Below are positions 28,249 to 30,907 of a stretch of DNA of 31,513 bases, piece after piece. The translations under genes and the position numbers were made by a program. This DNA is from Hypsibius dujardini. Lineage: Eukaryota > Tardigrada > Eutardigrada > Parachela > Hypsibiidae. Below the pieces are notes generated by a model that ran no database searches, was not told the origin of the DNA, and saw nothing but the letters and a program-made list of their open reading frames with translations. The number at the start of each line of letters is the position of its first letter. Within the stretch, counting starts at the first letter, position 1. The DNA lies in contig LRSR01006226.1 of the NCBI GenBank assembly GCA_001579985.1, positions 1 to 31,513 of the forward strand, read 5' to 3'.

Positions 28249-30907
28249 CAGAAGCAGATAAACGGATGAAAAGTCAGACACGCAAATCAGCCGACAGATA
28301 AACGCCGACAAACAAAAAGCAGGCCAACCAACCAACCTCATGCTTTTGAACGCGGAATTCCAAATTTCCCATGGAGTAATGGTTAACACGCTGAGGCGGC
28401 AGAAGAACGCGCTGATCCAGCTCGGACTCAATACGCTCATACCGATGGCAAAGATTCCGCTCCTGGCCTTGCAGTACTCTACAATACAAAGATAAAAATA
28501 AAGAAATCGAAAGACAGGCACATTCGCAGACCAATTGTCATACTCAAACAAATGCCGGTGCCAGATTAACTTCTCCGAGATCACCCTCGAAAAGAGCCCG
28601 TTCAGCTCAACCACGTTGGTTTCAGTCAGGTGAACAGTTCTGCCGTCCTCGAACTGCTCCTTCAGCCGAGCGTAGGCATTGATATTGGTCCGTAGGTTCT
28701 GCTGGAAGCGCTTGTACTCCTGAAAACAAAGTCAATAAAATAACGTCATCGCACCAAGCATGCAAAACTAAGAATAGCCAGAAGAATTCGACAGTCAAGC
28801 AAATATGCAGAAAGAAAGAAGGTACAGACAGGTAAACAGACAGACAGACAGACACGTAAGCGAGCAGGCAGATAGACAGACAAGCGGACAAACAGACAGA
28901 CAAACAAACAGATAAACAATGTCTCAGTACCTCATACGCCTCGAAGGGACGTTCATCCGTCAATTCTAGGCACTTTAGGACAGTGAGCACGTCCAGACAC
29001 CAGTCTCGAATCCGTTCAAACTCAGCTCTCTCAATCGCTTCAATTGCCTCCACATCAGGGAGATTGTCGAGAACCTAGATGTACAACACAGTAACATAAG
29101 ACATCAATCAGGCAACGAAGCGTGAACAGAGACACACATGTGGCGACGGCGGGATGTAAAACTGACCATTTTTTGGCGGTTCCGTTTCGCTTCAGGAAAT
29201 CGCTTAATGAACTGCGCGATATAGGTCATGATGCTCCGCTCGTCCGGCCGGTCCACGTCGAGATCTGAGCGTGTTTGTAATGAAAAGCGCAAAAAATTAC
29301 AAGTGTAAAGATGTGCAATTTTAATATAATTAAAATAAAAAAAACTAAAAAAAAACGATACAACACTAAAACAGATGTAAGCCTAATGCGTTTTGATTGT
29401 CCGTACCGGCAACGTCGAGAAACTTCGGAATGCCGAGACGTTCCTGTGCGAGACTGAAGGCAGCGTTCATACGTTGAGCGGGACTAGCCGGCCGGAAGTC
29501 GTTCAGGTTGACCAGGTTCGGGTCGAGCACCTTCACCAGACCCAGGAAGGCCATTCCGTCCTTCCAGCTTGAGCTGAGATTCAGTATTGGTACTCCAAAA
29601 CGACTACACGAAAAGTGATAAAAGAAATAAGGAATTGTTCGAGAAATAAAAAAATTATTTACATTTACAGTAAATCAGATAAGAAATGCGTAATCGATAA
29701 ACTATCAATTCAAATAAAGTTCACTTCATCCTGGACTAACATAACTGATCCATTCGCCCGGAACGATAAATAGTTTCCAATAAAGGGCCATTTCACTCAC
29801 TCGGAAATTTCTTTCTGGCACCATTTCAGCATGGCTTTTGAGGCGCCTGCCTGGAATTTTCCGCGTCCGCTGGTGAGACGCTGCTTTTTGCTCGGACTCG
29901 GTGATGCCGACCGAGAACGGGCATCGTACGAGGCACTTTGCATTCCGCTGGGCACAGGACTCATGAGGAAGTTCTCGCGGAGATGCGCCAAGTCCTGGTC
30001 AATCTGGAAGTTCAGGATGATACTCCAGATCAGACCCAATATCACTGTCTCATTCCCGTCCACCACATCGGAAGAGTTGATGTTGACCAATTTGACCTGT
30101 GGAATAAAGAACTGTTTTCGGTCTGTCGGTCTGTCGGTCTGTCGGTCTGTCGGTCTGTCTGTCTGTGTGTCTGTCTGCCTGTCTGTGTGTCTGTGTGTCT
30201 GTGTCTGTGTGTCTGTGTCTGTGTCTGTCTGTCTGTCTGTCTGTCTGTCTGCCTGTCTGCCTGTCTGCCTGTCTGCCTGTCTCTCTGTCTGCCTGTGTGT
30301 GTGTCTGTGTGTGTGTGTCTGTGTGTCTGTCCAGTTGCCGGTCTGCCTGACACAGCACCACCTCAAACAGACATACATGACGCTCTCGCAGATAATCCAA
30401 AGCACGCTCCACATTGGAAAGATAATGGGCTCGTGTGTAGTTGCGAAACGTTTCCGACGGCTAAACAAACGAACCACATGCAACAATATATACTTTCCAA
30501 ATTCAAAAGACAACATTTCATACCAAATGGTCTCCCGTAAGTGACTCCAGCAGAGCCAGCAGTACGCGGCCATCTTTCAGATCAGTGAAAAGGTCCCGCA
30601 CCACCCACTTGTCTCGATGCTGCAACACAAAAAGAGGCAATAATGACTGCCCTGGGATACAACAAAACAGAAGCGTCTGACAGTTGACTGATTCAATGAT
30701 TCATTACTTGATTGATTAAATTTTGGAATTAACTCATTTTTCGTGTCGACCAATGATTGATTGCCTTGATTGCCTAGCTTCATTAACTACGGACACTTTG
30801 ATTAATTGAATTGATTGCTCGAGCCACTAACTCTTTCTCGTGTACCTGTTCAACGTGGGAATTTATCCAGTTGGTGAAGGTCTTCTTCTGAATCCGTTCC
30901 TGTTCAT
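68..30907 (-). CDS. SYNE1: Nesprin-like giant actin-binding protein, 42 exons, partial at both ends
   Basis: Exons in order: 30907-30846, 30619-30524, 30460-30377, 30096-29801, 29603-29407, 29264-29167, 29074-28931, 28719-28544, 28478-28337, 28146-27801, 27548-27312, 27240-27180, 26062-25954, 25713-25574, 24996-24685, 24159-23575, 21374-21217, 20956-20348, 20202-19799, 19656-19283, 18676-18046, 17321-16653, 16070-15636, 15118-14795, 14685-13980, 13488-12982, 12570-12127, 11198-10591, 10140-9861, 9698-9006, 8805-8459, 8365-7811, 7518-7153, 6224-5799, 5467-4843, 4770-4168, 3872-3508, 3133-2701, 2307-2018, 1723-1338, 1200-663, 494-68. Every intron is GT-AG and every junction keeps phase. Two N-terminal CH domains most like nesprins, then helical repeats, then about 4,300 residues of low-complexity modular sequence. 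Known for the family: nesprins bind F-actin by the CH pair and anchor in the outer nuclear membrane by a C-terminal KASH domain (LINC complex). That end is not in the window, so the LINC role is inferred. The symbol denotes family, not proven orthology. Confidence 0.85.
663..1200 (-). CDS. Nesprin-like gene exon 41
   Basis: Starts in phase 2 and completes an Arg codon with exon 40; ends at AAG|GTAATC in phase 0. It carries the module TVTLVREAE, a nine-Ser run followed by an acidic patch (KEDVDE), a lysine-rich segment and a His cluster (HEEHHHHDIKPHH). No folded domain is recognised; the composition suggests disorder. Confidence 0.87.
1338..1723 (-). CDS. Nesprin-like gene exon 40
   Basis: Begins VRDVQSTDI, so the recurring T-L-V-R-D module is completed across the splice (exon 39 ends ATL). 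Ser/Thr/Arg-rich and includes VGRGGTPGPSSQDGEYSYED. Ends at GAG AG|GTCAGT in phase 2. No recognised domain. Confidence 0.87.
1724..2017. repeat. Intron with TCAATCAA-type repeats
   Basis: The intron between exons 39 and 40 contains many ATCAATCAA-like motifs and a local direct repeat in which AAGAGTTCAATCGATCAA occurs at about 1875 and 1915, some 40 bp apart. No coding or RNA gene is seen. Confidence 0.6.
2018..2307 (-). CDS. Nesprin-like gene exon 39
   Basis: Contains PTVIREAEEVVITE, close to the modules in exons 33 and 41, then a basic patch (KKPKKVRTSRR), a Ser run and an acidic SIDDE. Ends at ACA CTG|GTACGC. If the donor were ignored the frame would stop 30 nt further on. Phase agreement with exon 40 and completion of the TLVRD motif support splicing. 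Confidence 0.85.
2400..2695. repeat. Degenerate (AGAC)n array in intron 38
   Basis: Imperfect AGAC/AGGC tetranucleotides (CTGT on the sense strand) fill the intron and end about five bases from the exon 38 donor. Frames read through it as LSVC-type repeats with no real coding content. Confidence 0.9.
2701..3133 (-). CDS. Nesprin-like gene exon 38
   Basis: Starts in phase 0 at VKPPSPELV and ends in phase 1 at AGT A|GTAAGT. Holds one HH module (ARPGVVHHHVGLTDVENE), then an ESVTTVVRETE segment and EATLVRTVKQAE near the end. The order of HH module, Thr/Val/Glu linker and TLVR is seen in several neighbouring exons. Confidence 0.9.
3134..3507. other. AT-rich intron 37, no gene seen
   Basis: Strongly AT-rich sequence with short ATCAATCA stretches near its start and poly-A/T runs. 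I see no ORF, RNA gene or mobile element. Confidence 0.7.
3508..3872 (-). CDS. Nesprin-like gene exon 37
   Basis: Starts in phase 1, completing an Arg codon with exon 36; ends at CAC|GTAAGT in phase 0. Contains an HH-module variant (ARDRPDAIRHRTGLSD), an acidic serine patch (SSSESDSDTE) and SSLVRH at its end. Confidence 0.9.
3945..4160. repeat. Degenerate (AGAC)n array in intron 36
   Basis: AGAC units with AGTC and AAAC variants, ending about seven bases before the exon 36 donor. On the sense strand the array reads CTGT/CTGA and is stop-free in long stretches. Confidence 0.9.
4168..4770 (-). CDS. Nesprin-like gene exon 36
   Basis: Starts VSHVRTRSPSPK, matching the start of exon 26 (VSHAHVTETS), and both follow an EELSE...G exon end. 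Contains TTFVRPTE and a full consensus HH module (IPRDRPTEVIHHHVHMSD, then SNIEQL). The C-terminal part is VVEKEKKPKGASILK, possibly a decayed basic/GLFG patch. Ends at AAC C|GTAAGA in phase 1. Confidence 0.9.
4771..4842 (-). other. 72-nt intron 35, in frame and without a stop
   Basis: Bounded by GTAGGT and a CAG acceptor, it is exactly 24 codons long and open in the host frame, including a short CAGA run that would encode KDRQTDRQT. Retention would leave the protein in frame. It is treated as an intron because both splice sites are good and the flanking protein matches exons 25/26, which have a true intron at the same place and phase. Confidence 0.7.
4843..5467 (-). CDS. Nesprin-like gene exon 35
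   Basis: Begins with the basic GLFG patch (KVKSKGLFGLFRSGKEEK), then VTFLVREVEE, an HH-module variant (PPRERPTEVIEHRVG) and an RS/SP segment (VVRSRSKSPHDALSES, RRGRHTVV, TVTRVRSLSRD). Ends IRSKEELSETVAG in phase 1. From VVRSRSKSP onward it is the closest relative of exon 25, with the same blocks in the same order and the same final intron phase. Confidence 0.92.
5505..5790. repeat. AGAC/AGGC array in intron 34
   Basis: Mixed AGAC and AGGC tetranucleotides plus a GACT run near 5757-5780. It ends about eight bases from the exon 34 donor and occupies most of a 331-bp intron. Confidence 0.9.
5799..6224 (-). CDS. Nesprin-like gene exon 34
   Basis: Starts TDTVTFVRETP (T-F-V-R-E module), then a consensus HH module (IPRDRPSVVGHHTTIGDRD, continuing IEGIAERHRAVP). 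That tail also matches exon 28 (DADIEAIAVRSRSVP). Later a KVRKSVSFDRE stretch and an acidic Glu/Gln segment. Ends ACG|GTTCGT in phase 0, the same unusual donor as exon 32. Confidence 0.9.
6649..6654 (-). terminator. RNA polymerase III T-run terminator of RMRP
   Basis: Six T residues on the minus strand directly follow the 3' strand of the P1 helix, as expected for Pol III termination. Confidence 0.8.
6651..6922 (-). ncRNA. RMRP: RNase MRP RNA
   Basis: RNA component of the RNase MRP ribonucleoprotein, which in eukaryotes cleaves pre-rRNA in ITS1 in the nucleolus. Seen on the minus strand: GAAAGUCCCC (6849-6840), GCAGAGAGUGC (6830-6820) and GGGGCUUAUU (6676-6667), in the order and spacing of the MRP conserved regions. 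A P1 helix closes the ends: UGGCG (6917-6913) with CGCCA (6659-6655), and UGGUU (6910-6906) with AACCA (6666-6662). P3 stem: CCGAGU (6895-6890) with ACUCGG (6857-6852). A six-T terminator follows at 6654-6649. Length is about 270 nt, typical for MRP. RNase P RNA is the alternative, but the GCAGAGAGUGC element and the GGGGCUYAUU form of the last region favour MRP. The GC-rich block stands out in an AT-rich intron. Exact ends are estimates. Confidence 0.88.
6951..6958 (-). promoter_or_regulatory. TATA box of RMRP (external Pol III promoter)
   Basis: TATATAAG on the minus strand lies about 30-40 bases upstream of the inferred 5' end. MRP RNA genes in animals use such external promoters with a proximal sequence element (PSE) further upstream. 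The non-AT-rich stretch at about 6965-6995 is where a PSE would sit, but I cannot define it. Confidence 0.75.
7153..7518 (-). CDS. Nesprin-like gene exon 33
   Basis: A 122-codon exon in phase 0 at both ends. It begins ELHPVHLKEDAPETLVREAE, then a Ser/Lys-rich spacer and the basic GLFG patch (KKSKSGGLFGIFKRKGSKGS). A Val/Thr/Lys-rich tail follows (VVETVTTTEPVVVAPVKK). One of the cleanest examples of the order TLVREAE, Ser/Lys linker, GLFG patch. Confidence 0.92.
7811..8365 (-). CDS. Nesprin-like gene exon 32
   Basis: Phase 0 at both ends. Starts IHIEHLQEEPDLPPRERPSA and contains two HH-module variants: PPRERPSAEIYHSVGASD and EPRVRTEEVFHRGHVSDAND-like (last residues ANVD). The second is closest to exon 22's HRDHVSDADVE. 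Between them is a Val/Thr/Glu/Lys segment. Ends IHIK, echoing its own start IHIE. Donor GTTCGT. Confidence 0.9.
8459..8805 (-). CDS. Nesprin-like gene exon 31
   Basis: Begins in phase 1 and ends at CAT|GTAAGT in phase 0. After a Ser-rich lead it has the basic GLFG-like patch (TKKGSLFGFLKPGSKKSS), then a Thr tract with HH and a Glu/Val/Thr tail (REPHVETVTVVTAAP). Confidence 0.9.
8808..9002. repeat. AGAC array filling intron 30
   Basis: Degenerate AGAC/AGGC units occupy practically the whole 200-bp intron, starting just beyond the exon 31 acceptor and ending three bases from the exon 30 donor. Confidence 0.9.
9006..9698 (-). CDS. Nesprin-like gene exon 30
   Basis: Contains three HH modules: VRPVPVAHHVTLTDQDID, VPRHRPDTIQHHVSMGDSD (then LEGS), and VTHAGHTGDADVE. 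Also ITQVRSPSPVHHEDV of the RS/SP type and repeated ETVTVV or ESVRTVEV stretches. With three modules in 231 codons it gives the best view of the repeat period, roughly 70-90 residues. Ends CAC T|GTGAGT in phase 1. Confidence 0.92.
9750..9832. repeat. (TCTG)n array in intron 29
   Basis: Nearly pure TCTG units on the plus strand, so CAGA on the sense strand, the opposite polarity to most arrays here. It lies about 28 bases from the exon 29 donor. Confidence 0.9.
9861..10140 (-). CDS. Nesprin-like gene exon 29
   Basis: Begins MRTESPLSQKSTGSGVHKYK in phase 0; this ATG is an internal Met just after a TAG acceptor, not evidence of a start. Arg/Ser-rich (RSRSSSRPASRKEKHETVTV). Ends GAG T|GTAAGA in phase 1. 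No HH module. It is a basic RS-type linker exon. Confidence 0.87.
10141..10590. other. AT-rich intron 28, no gene seen
   Basis: AT-rich, non-repetitive intron. I see no open frame of note, structured RNA or transposon signature. Confidence 0.7.
10591..11198 (-). CDS. Nesprin-like gene exon 28
   Basis: Starts after a CAG acceptor with QIRERAQTDSVGEL; the frame upstream of that AG is intron. Contains THTLVRTVEPEVTE, an HH module (ISGEVFHHPGHRDADIE) with an AVRSRSVPE tail like exon 34, then a basic/RS segment (TSKRTKIRTASRGSRKS and TRSRSKSPGSVEE). Ends ACG|GTACGA in phase 0. Confidence 0.88.
11270..11850. repeat. Diverged tandem duplication of about 270-300 bp in intron 27
   Basis: Two adjacent purine-rich units (pyrimidine-rich on the sense strand) share anchors in the same order: a CACT...TTTYAGGGGA block (about 11300 and 11578), GAACAAGAAAGACG (11417 and 11706), and GGAACAACGCGAAC with GCAAACGA (11466 and 11782). 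Sequence at 11850-11990 looks like a weaker third copy. The Leu/Ser-rich frames here are by-products of composition. Confidence 0.6.
12127..12570 (-). CDS. Nesprin-like gene exon 27
   Basis: Thr-rich start (WQGTTTTTTVPATIV), then TSTFVRESVITTTETD, a Ser/Lys linker and a highly charged Lys/Glu run leading to the GLFG-like patch (KEKKKGFLGLFSSSKKDKKK). Ends GAVVST-type Val/Thr sequence and CCA G|GTAAGG in phase 1. The lysine run comes from repeated CTCCTT codon pairs on the plus strand, suggesting local repeat slippage. Confidence 0.9.
12614..12972. repeat. AGAC array in intron 26
   Basis: Degenerate AGAC/AGGC/CACA tetranucleotides filling most of a 411-bp intron, ending about nine bases from the exon 26 donor. 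Confidence 0.9.
12982..13488 (-). CDS. Nesprin-like gene exon 26
   Basis: Begins VSHAHVTETSTLVRPTQP directly after exon 25's EELSEALTG, the same junction as exons 35/36. Contains QPEHHVSTSDSEIAQHF and EGVDHFVGSPDREVEHL as HH-module variants, and TTVLVRAID. Ends TCT G|GTATGT in phase 1. Confidence 0.9.
13489..13979. other. AT-rich intron 25, no gene seen
   Basis: AT-rich intron with poly-A/T and TTTAGTTTTAGT stretches. No RNA gene, repeat family or coding sequence recognised. Confidence 0.7.
13980..14685 (-). CDS. Nesprin-like gene exon 25
   Basis: A 706-nt exon with an HH module (RIPTDQPVHHHVGVSDSRVE), then the RS/SP block (VVRARSKSPSDELSES, RGRHTVV, ETVTRVRSPSRDRAKSPP, TSKISEHSVV), GNFEEVVRAKSP and a final SREELSEALTG. 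The block order from VVRARSKSP to the end is shared with exon 35. Ends ACG G|GTTAGT in phase 1, as exon 35 does. Confidence 0.92.
14795..15118 (-). CDS. Nesprin-like gene exon 24
   Basis: A 108-codon exon in phase 0 at both ends. It opens with an HH-module variant (ESIPRHRGPQVEHRVGATDS, then SVEF), followed by charged RS-like sequence and VVRSTTPDSEKD. Ends TVRPAVSV with donor GTAAGG. Confidence 0.9.
15119..15635. other. AT-rich intron 23, no gene seen
   Basis: AT-rich. Two similar phrases (GAATTYCRYTTAAAA...CAGTAAACC near 15259 and GAATTTCATTCAAAAC...CAGTAAACC near 15512) hint at an old internal duplication of about 250 bp. Nothing coding is seen. Confidence 0.6.
15636..16070 (-). CDS. Nesprin-like gene exon 23
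   Basis: A 145-codon exon in phase 0. Contains TETYVRDVTPAELAEI, ETVTVRRTHPED and DSPILVRDVTASV, all T-x-V-R-D-type modules, and a basic/Ser segment (PKPKSRRSKESHSGSS). No HH module. The central ISHIADELAVIGEGLSHI stretch is more helical than its surroundings. Confidence 0.9.
16110..16610. repeat. GGAC/AGAC array with a 158-bp internal duplication
   Basis: Degenerate GGAC, ACGG and AGAC units in intron 22. AACGGCCGGTTT recurs at 16181 and 16339, each followed by AAGGACAGG, and GCAGACACAA-like and GTGCAAA phrases precede both, giving a unit of about 158 bp. Confidence 0.75.
16653..17321 (-). CDS. Nesprin-like gene exon 22
   Basis: A 223-codon exon in phase 0, starting TLVRSAEEVSMVVPPP. Holds two HH modules: VPRDRPTTVIDHRPGLGDDH near the start and YVVHRDHVSDADVELL near the end. 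Between them are mixed charged segments (LEEHHRSVSPHRDWQNREVF). Ends TTTSVR with donor GTAAGT. Confidence 0.92.
17322..18045. other. 724-bp AT-rich intron 21, no gene seen
   Basis: AT-rich, apart from slightly GC-richer sequence beside the exon 22 acceptor. I find no array, RNA gene or mobile element. Confidence 0.7.
18046..18676 (-). CDS. Nesprin-like gene exon 21
   Basis: Starts HHHLPDDVQSF after completing an Arg codon. Contains IPEVYLRETTSTVTTPDVV, then GEKISHFVPLSDRGFETRLF, which resembles a diverged HH module, and a more complex acidic stretch (KIKLFEDIVGVEYAKAAEDR). Ends ACC ACG|GTAAGT in phase 0. Less repetitive than exons 22-42. Confidence 0.9.
18735..19210. repeat. Degenerate GGAC/GGAT array in intron 20
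   Basis: Old, heavily mutated GGAC/AGAC/GGAT tetranucleotides spanning most of a 606-bp intron. CTGT/CCGTC-like reading on the sense strand. Confidence 0.75.
19283..19656 (-). CDS. Nesprin-like gene exon 20
   Basis: Contains FVTTQFIRDAE and VETVVRTTGTSSSGEEE, then the basic GLFG-like patch (EKKRKGLFGGIFKSKKVAP) and an HH-module variant (RQRETDQIVHHVSVPDR, then IVES). It is the most N-terminal exon with both modules, so the repeat region proper begins here. Ends AG|GTGAGA in phase 2. Confidence 0.92.
19799..20202 (-). CDS. Nesprin-like gene exon 19
   Basis: Starts IQPQSLSRASDSSTS in phase 1 and ends ACT GAG|GTTAGG in phase 0. Ser/Thr/Pro-rich, with two more ordered-looking spots (ARKANRMIDLFEKGKHD and QRIQSFEEIFAPL). 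No HH or GLFG module. Confidence 0.88.
20348..20956 (-). CDS. Nesprin-like gene exon 18
   Basis: Begins VSDDGEPLSPESAEQKRKYI, then TTTMVTSVETKTVKTITMEK and charged, Ser-rich sequence with short helical pieces (EEVREDSRALIGRLRKSD; RSQIAELKKRQ). Ends GAT GAA G|GTGCGT in phase 1. Transitional between the helical N-terminal part and the repeat region. Confidence 0.88.
21217..21374 (-). CDS. Nesprin-like gene exon 17
   Basis: Small exon of basic and Ser-rich sequence (RKSRSSSPSSSSSDGEVKSG; ERKKKTRKEPSSSS) ending VETYVRSATFSADRPSGSG. The basic stretch continues exon 16's KKFGLFDTLR, so patch and Ser/Lys tail are split by the 2.2-kb intron. TCA G|GTTAGT, phase 1. Confidence 0.88.
21845..22262. repeat. 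AGAC/AGGC/AGGT array
   Basis: Imperfect AGGT, AGGC and AGAC tetranucleotides with a clean AGGC core near 21968-22005. It is inside the largest intron and, unlike most arrays here, far from the donor. Confidence 0.9.
22960..23430. repeat. AT-rich tandem block, period about 110 bp
   Basis: TTTATAGTTTATT-like sequence. TATTATATATTTGTACATTA occurs at 23031 and 23141, each followed by related TTTATAATTTA and AAGTTAAATAT phrases, giving a diverged 110-bp duplication. Confidence 0.65.
23575..24159 (-). CDS. Nesprin-like gene exon 16
   Basis: Starts SQSSMNDGSPIAEP, with a short polyQ (DIEQQQQELRQ), ASFVRDVPVREE (the first V-R-D module), Thr/Ser runs and an acidic SSSSDDENN. Ends with SSTTKKFGLFDTLR, an early form of the basic GLF patch. 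Donor CG|GTAAGT, phase 2. Confidence 0.9.
24160..24684. repeat. Intron 15 with AGAC array and a 40-bp x2 tandem
   Basis: The part from about 24400 is AGAC/AAAC array ending some 20 bases from the exon 15 donor. Inside it a 40-bp unit starting CACACAGACCTGCAGACACT occurs twice in succession (about 24470-24549). The rest is unremarkable. Confidence 0.85.
24685..24996 (-). CDS. Nesprin-like gene exon 15
   Basis: Begins ALIPSLEVVRSEVEHSSIHS, which completes the helix started in exon 14 (LIRRYD), and then changes to Pro/Gly/Ser-rich sequence (GGALSPTVSGGGTSGYATPE). This is where the spectrin-like part ends. Donor TC|GTAAGT, phase 2. Confidence 0.9.
24997..25573. repeat. Intron 14 with degenerate (TCTG)n array
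   Basis: From about 25040 to 25480 the plus strand is TCTG/CCTG/TATC tetranucleotide sequence (CAGA on the sense strand), heavily mutated. The last 100 bases before the donor are unique. Confidence 0.85.
25574..25713 (-). CDS. Nesprin-like gene exon 14 (spectrin-like repeat)
   Basis: ALCNEVVEHKSDGQGIIDTF followed by a short loop and AEETRKINRLIRRYD: a heptad-like helix, loop and helix typical of a spectrin repeat. The donor is read as GA|GTAGGT, which alone gives an Asp codon in phase with exon 15. Confidence 0.87.
25954..26062 (-). CDS. Nesprin-like gene exon 13 (spectrin-like repeat)
   Basis: VAAFSRWLDRTERDFESVDR then SRAEYQQGLQRFR. The W-L-x-x-x-E pattern is the typical first helix of a spectrin repeat. 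Starts with one base of a Met codon begun in exon 12; ends CGG|GTAAGA in phase 0. Confidence 0.9.
26063..27179. other. 1.1-kb intron 12, mostly AT-rich
   Basis: From about 26340 to 26970 the sequence is AT-rich with a short (TTAAAA)n-type run at 26365-26400. A (TCTG)n array at about 27040-27125 lies some 54 bases from the exon 12 donor. The TGTGTGTG-like sequence near 26080-26125 is simple. No gene recognised. Confidence 0.65.
27180..27240 (-). CDS. Nesprin-like gene exon 12 (61-nt small exon)
   Basis: Found by phase: exon 11 ends with one base and exon 13 needs two bases before it. This CAG...GTAAGC-bounded stretch supplies SPASPPPLYMKSERWSLYLQ plus the start of a Met codon. WSLYLQ with exon 13's VAAFSRWLDRTE makes a continuous spectrin-repeat helix, which supports the exon strongly. 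Confidence 0.85.
27312..27548 (-). CDS. Nesprin-like gene exon 11 (spectrin-like repeat)
   Basis: LQEDAASDKQQRAAFLSTAV, NRRWKRIGEELHNIREELRR and YQIAQKKRVGRLDLTAGE are helical. A five-Gln run and HPANSPLVTLTST form a loop. Donor is ACC T|GTATGT in phase 1. Resembles the third helix of one spectrin repeat plus the linker to the next. Confidence 0.88.
27595..27735. repeat. (AGAC)n array in intron 10
   Basis: Includes a pure run of AGAC units at about 27640-27680, with degenerate flanks. It lies about 65 bases from the exon 10 donor. Confidence 0.9.
27801..28146 (-). CDS. Nesprin-like gene exon 10 (spectrin-like repeats)
   Basis: Long amphipathic helical sequence: DGFNTLLQIRDEIDQFLLRE, FAWHDLAGDVQTMIVELERR, IVDEWERRVVRWQEFLKPPG and ERIFDQFLDLSKQLQACLEG. 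The W-x-x-F and heptad patterns fit one complete spectrin repeat and part of the next. Phase 0 start, G|GTTTGT phase-1 end. Confidence 0.92.
28205..28300. repeat. (AGAC)n array in intron 9
   Basis: Run of AGAC units at 28207-28250 with degenerate continuation, in a 190-bp intron. Confidence 0.85.
28337..28478 (-). CDS. Nesprin-like gene exon 9 (spectrin-like repeat)
   Basis: VLQGQERNLCHRYERIESEL, then DQRVLLPPQRVNHYSMGNLE. One base completes a Glu codon from exon 8. The acceptor could be read at either of two AG dinucleotides; only the one used here keeps phase. Ends CAT GAG|GTTGGT in phase 0. Confidence 0.9.
28544..28719 (-). CDS. Nesprin-like gene exon 8 (spectrin-like repeat)
   Basis: EYKRFQQNLRTNINAYARLK, EQFEDGRTVHLTETNVVELN and GLFSRVISEKLIWHRHLFE. 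Helical with a Leu heptad pattern. The donor is TTT GA|GTATGA, in phase with exon 9 across a 65-nt intron. Confidence 0.9.
28820..28918. repeat. AGAC array in intron 7
   Basis: Degenerate AGAC/AAAC units ending about 12 bases from the exon 7 donor. Confidence 0.85.
28931..29074 (-). CDS. Nesprin-like gene exon 7
   Basis: VLDNLPDVEAIEAIERAEFE then RIRDWCLDVLTVLKCLELTD and ERPFEAYE. Follows the second CH domain directly and starts the helical rod; the IRDWCLDVLTVL stretch looks like the first helix of a spectrin repeat. Phase 0 on both sides. Confidence 0.9.
29167..29264 (-). CDS. Nesprin-like gene exon 6 (end of CH2)
   Basis: DLDVDRPDERSIMTYIAQFI: the D-V-D-x-P-D-E-[KR]-S-I-M-T-Y-[VI]-A-Q-F signature that closes the second CH domain. 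It matches the nesprin form (DVDVDKPDEKSIMTYVAQFL) better than the spectrin or plakin forms. Donor ATG|GTCAGT. Confidence 0.95.
29407..29603 (-). CDS. Nesprin-like gene exon 5 (CH2 domain)
   Basis: DRFGVPILNLSSSWKDGMAF gives the S-W-[KR]-D-G CH2 core, then LVKVLDPNLVNLNDFRPASP and AFSLAQERLGIPKFLDVAD. These are the central helices of the second calponin-homology domain. Starts with one base (GA|T, Asp) and ends GCC G|GTACGG in phase 1. Confidence 0.95.
29801..30096 (-). CDS. Nesprin-like gene exon 4 (end of CH1, linker, start of CH2)
   Basis: VKLVNINSSDVVDGNETVIL then GLIWSIILNFQIDQDL completes CH1. A Ser-rich linker follows (SYDARSRSASPSPSKKQRLT), then AMLKWCQKEISD, the first helix of CH2. 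The linker of about 50 residues is comparable to the extended linker of nesprins and longer than in spectrins. Confidence 0.95.
30118..30338. repeat. (TCTG)n/(TG)n array in intron 3
   Basis: TCGG, TCTG, TGTG and CCTG units on the plus strand filling most of a 280-bp intron, ending about 38 bases from the exon 3 donor. Sense polarity is CAGA/CACA. Confidence 0.9.
30377..30460 (-). CDS. Nesprin-like gene exon 3 (CH1 domain)
   Basis: PSETFRNYTRAHYLSNVERA then LDYLRERH joins in phase 0 to VKLVNI of exon 4. This is the CH1 helix before the KLVNI signature, as in the nesprin and plakin pattern N-[IV]-x-x-A-L-x-[FY]-L. Acceptor TTTAG, donor GTATGT. Confidence 0.93.
30524..30619 (-). CDS. Nesprin-like gene exon 2 (CH1 domain)
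   Basis: HRDKWVVRDLFTDLKDGRVL then LALLESLTGDHL: the D-L-F-x-D-[LM]-K-D-G and L-L-A-L-L-E-x-L-[ST]-G core of the first CH domain. Exactly 32 codons in phase 0, separated from exon 3 by a 63-nt intron. Confidence 0.95.
30846..30907 (-). CDS. Nesprin-like gene exon 1 as seen (start of CH1)
   Basis: EQERIQKKTFTNWINSHVEQ, the opening of a type-1 CH domain (Q-K-[KR]-T-F-T-N-W-I-N). The acceptor leaves two bases, so a preceding exon must end in phase 1, most simply giving Asp before EQER. That upstream exon, with the true start codon, is not confidently found here. Confidence 0.93.

Noticed and set aside
29797-30573. Long frames full of LSVC, DRQT or SVCL repeats, here and in most array-bearing introns
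   Set aside because: These are translations of AGAC/TCTG microsatellite, which lacks stops in several frames. They lie between good splice sites.
28931-30907. Plakin (MACF/shot) or beta-spectrin as the identity of the CH-domain gene
   Set aside because: The CH2 end DVDRPDERSIMTYIAQF, the EQERIQKKTFTNWINSH start and the long Ser-rich linker fit nesprins better. No plakin domain follows.
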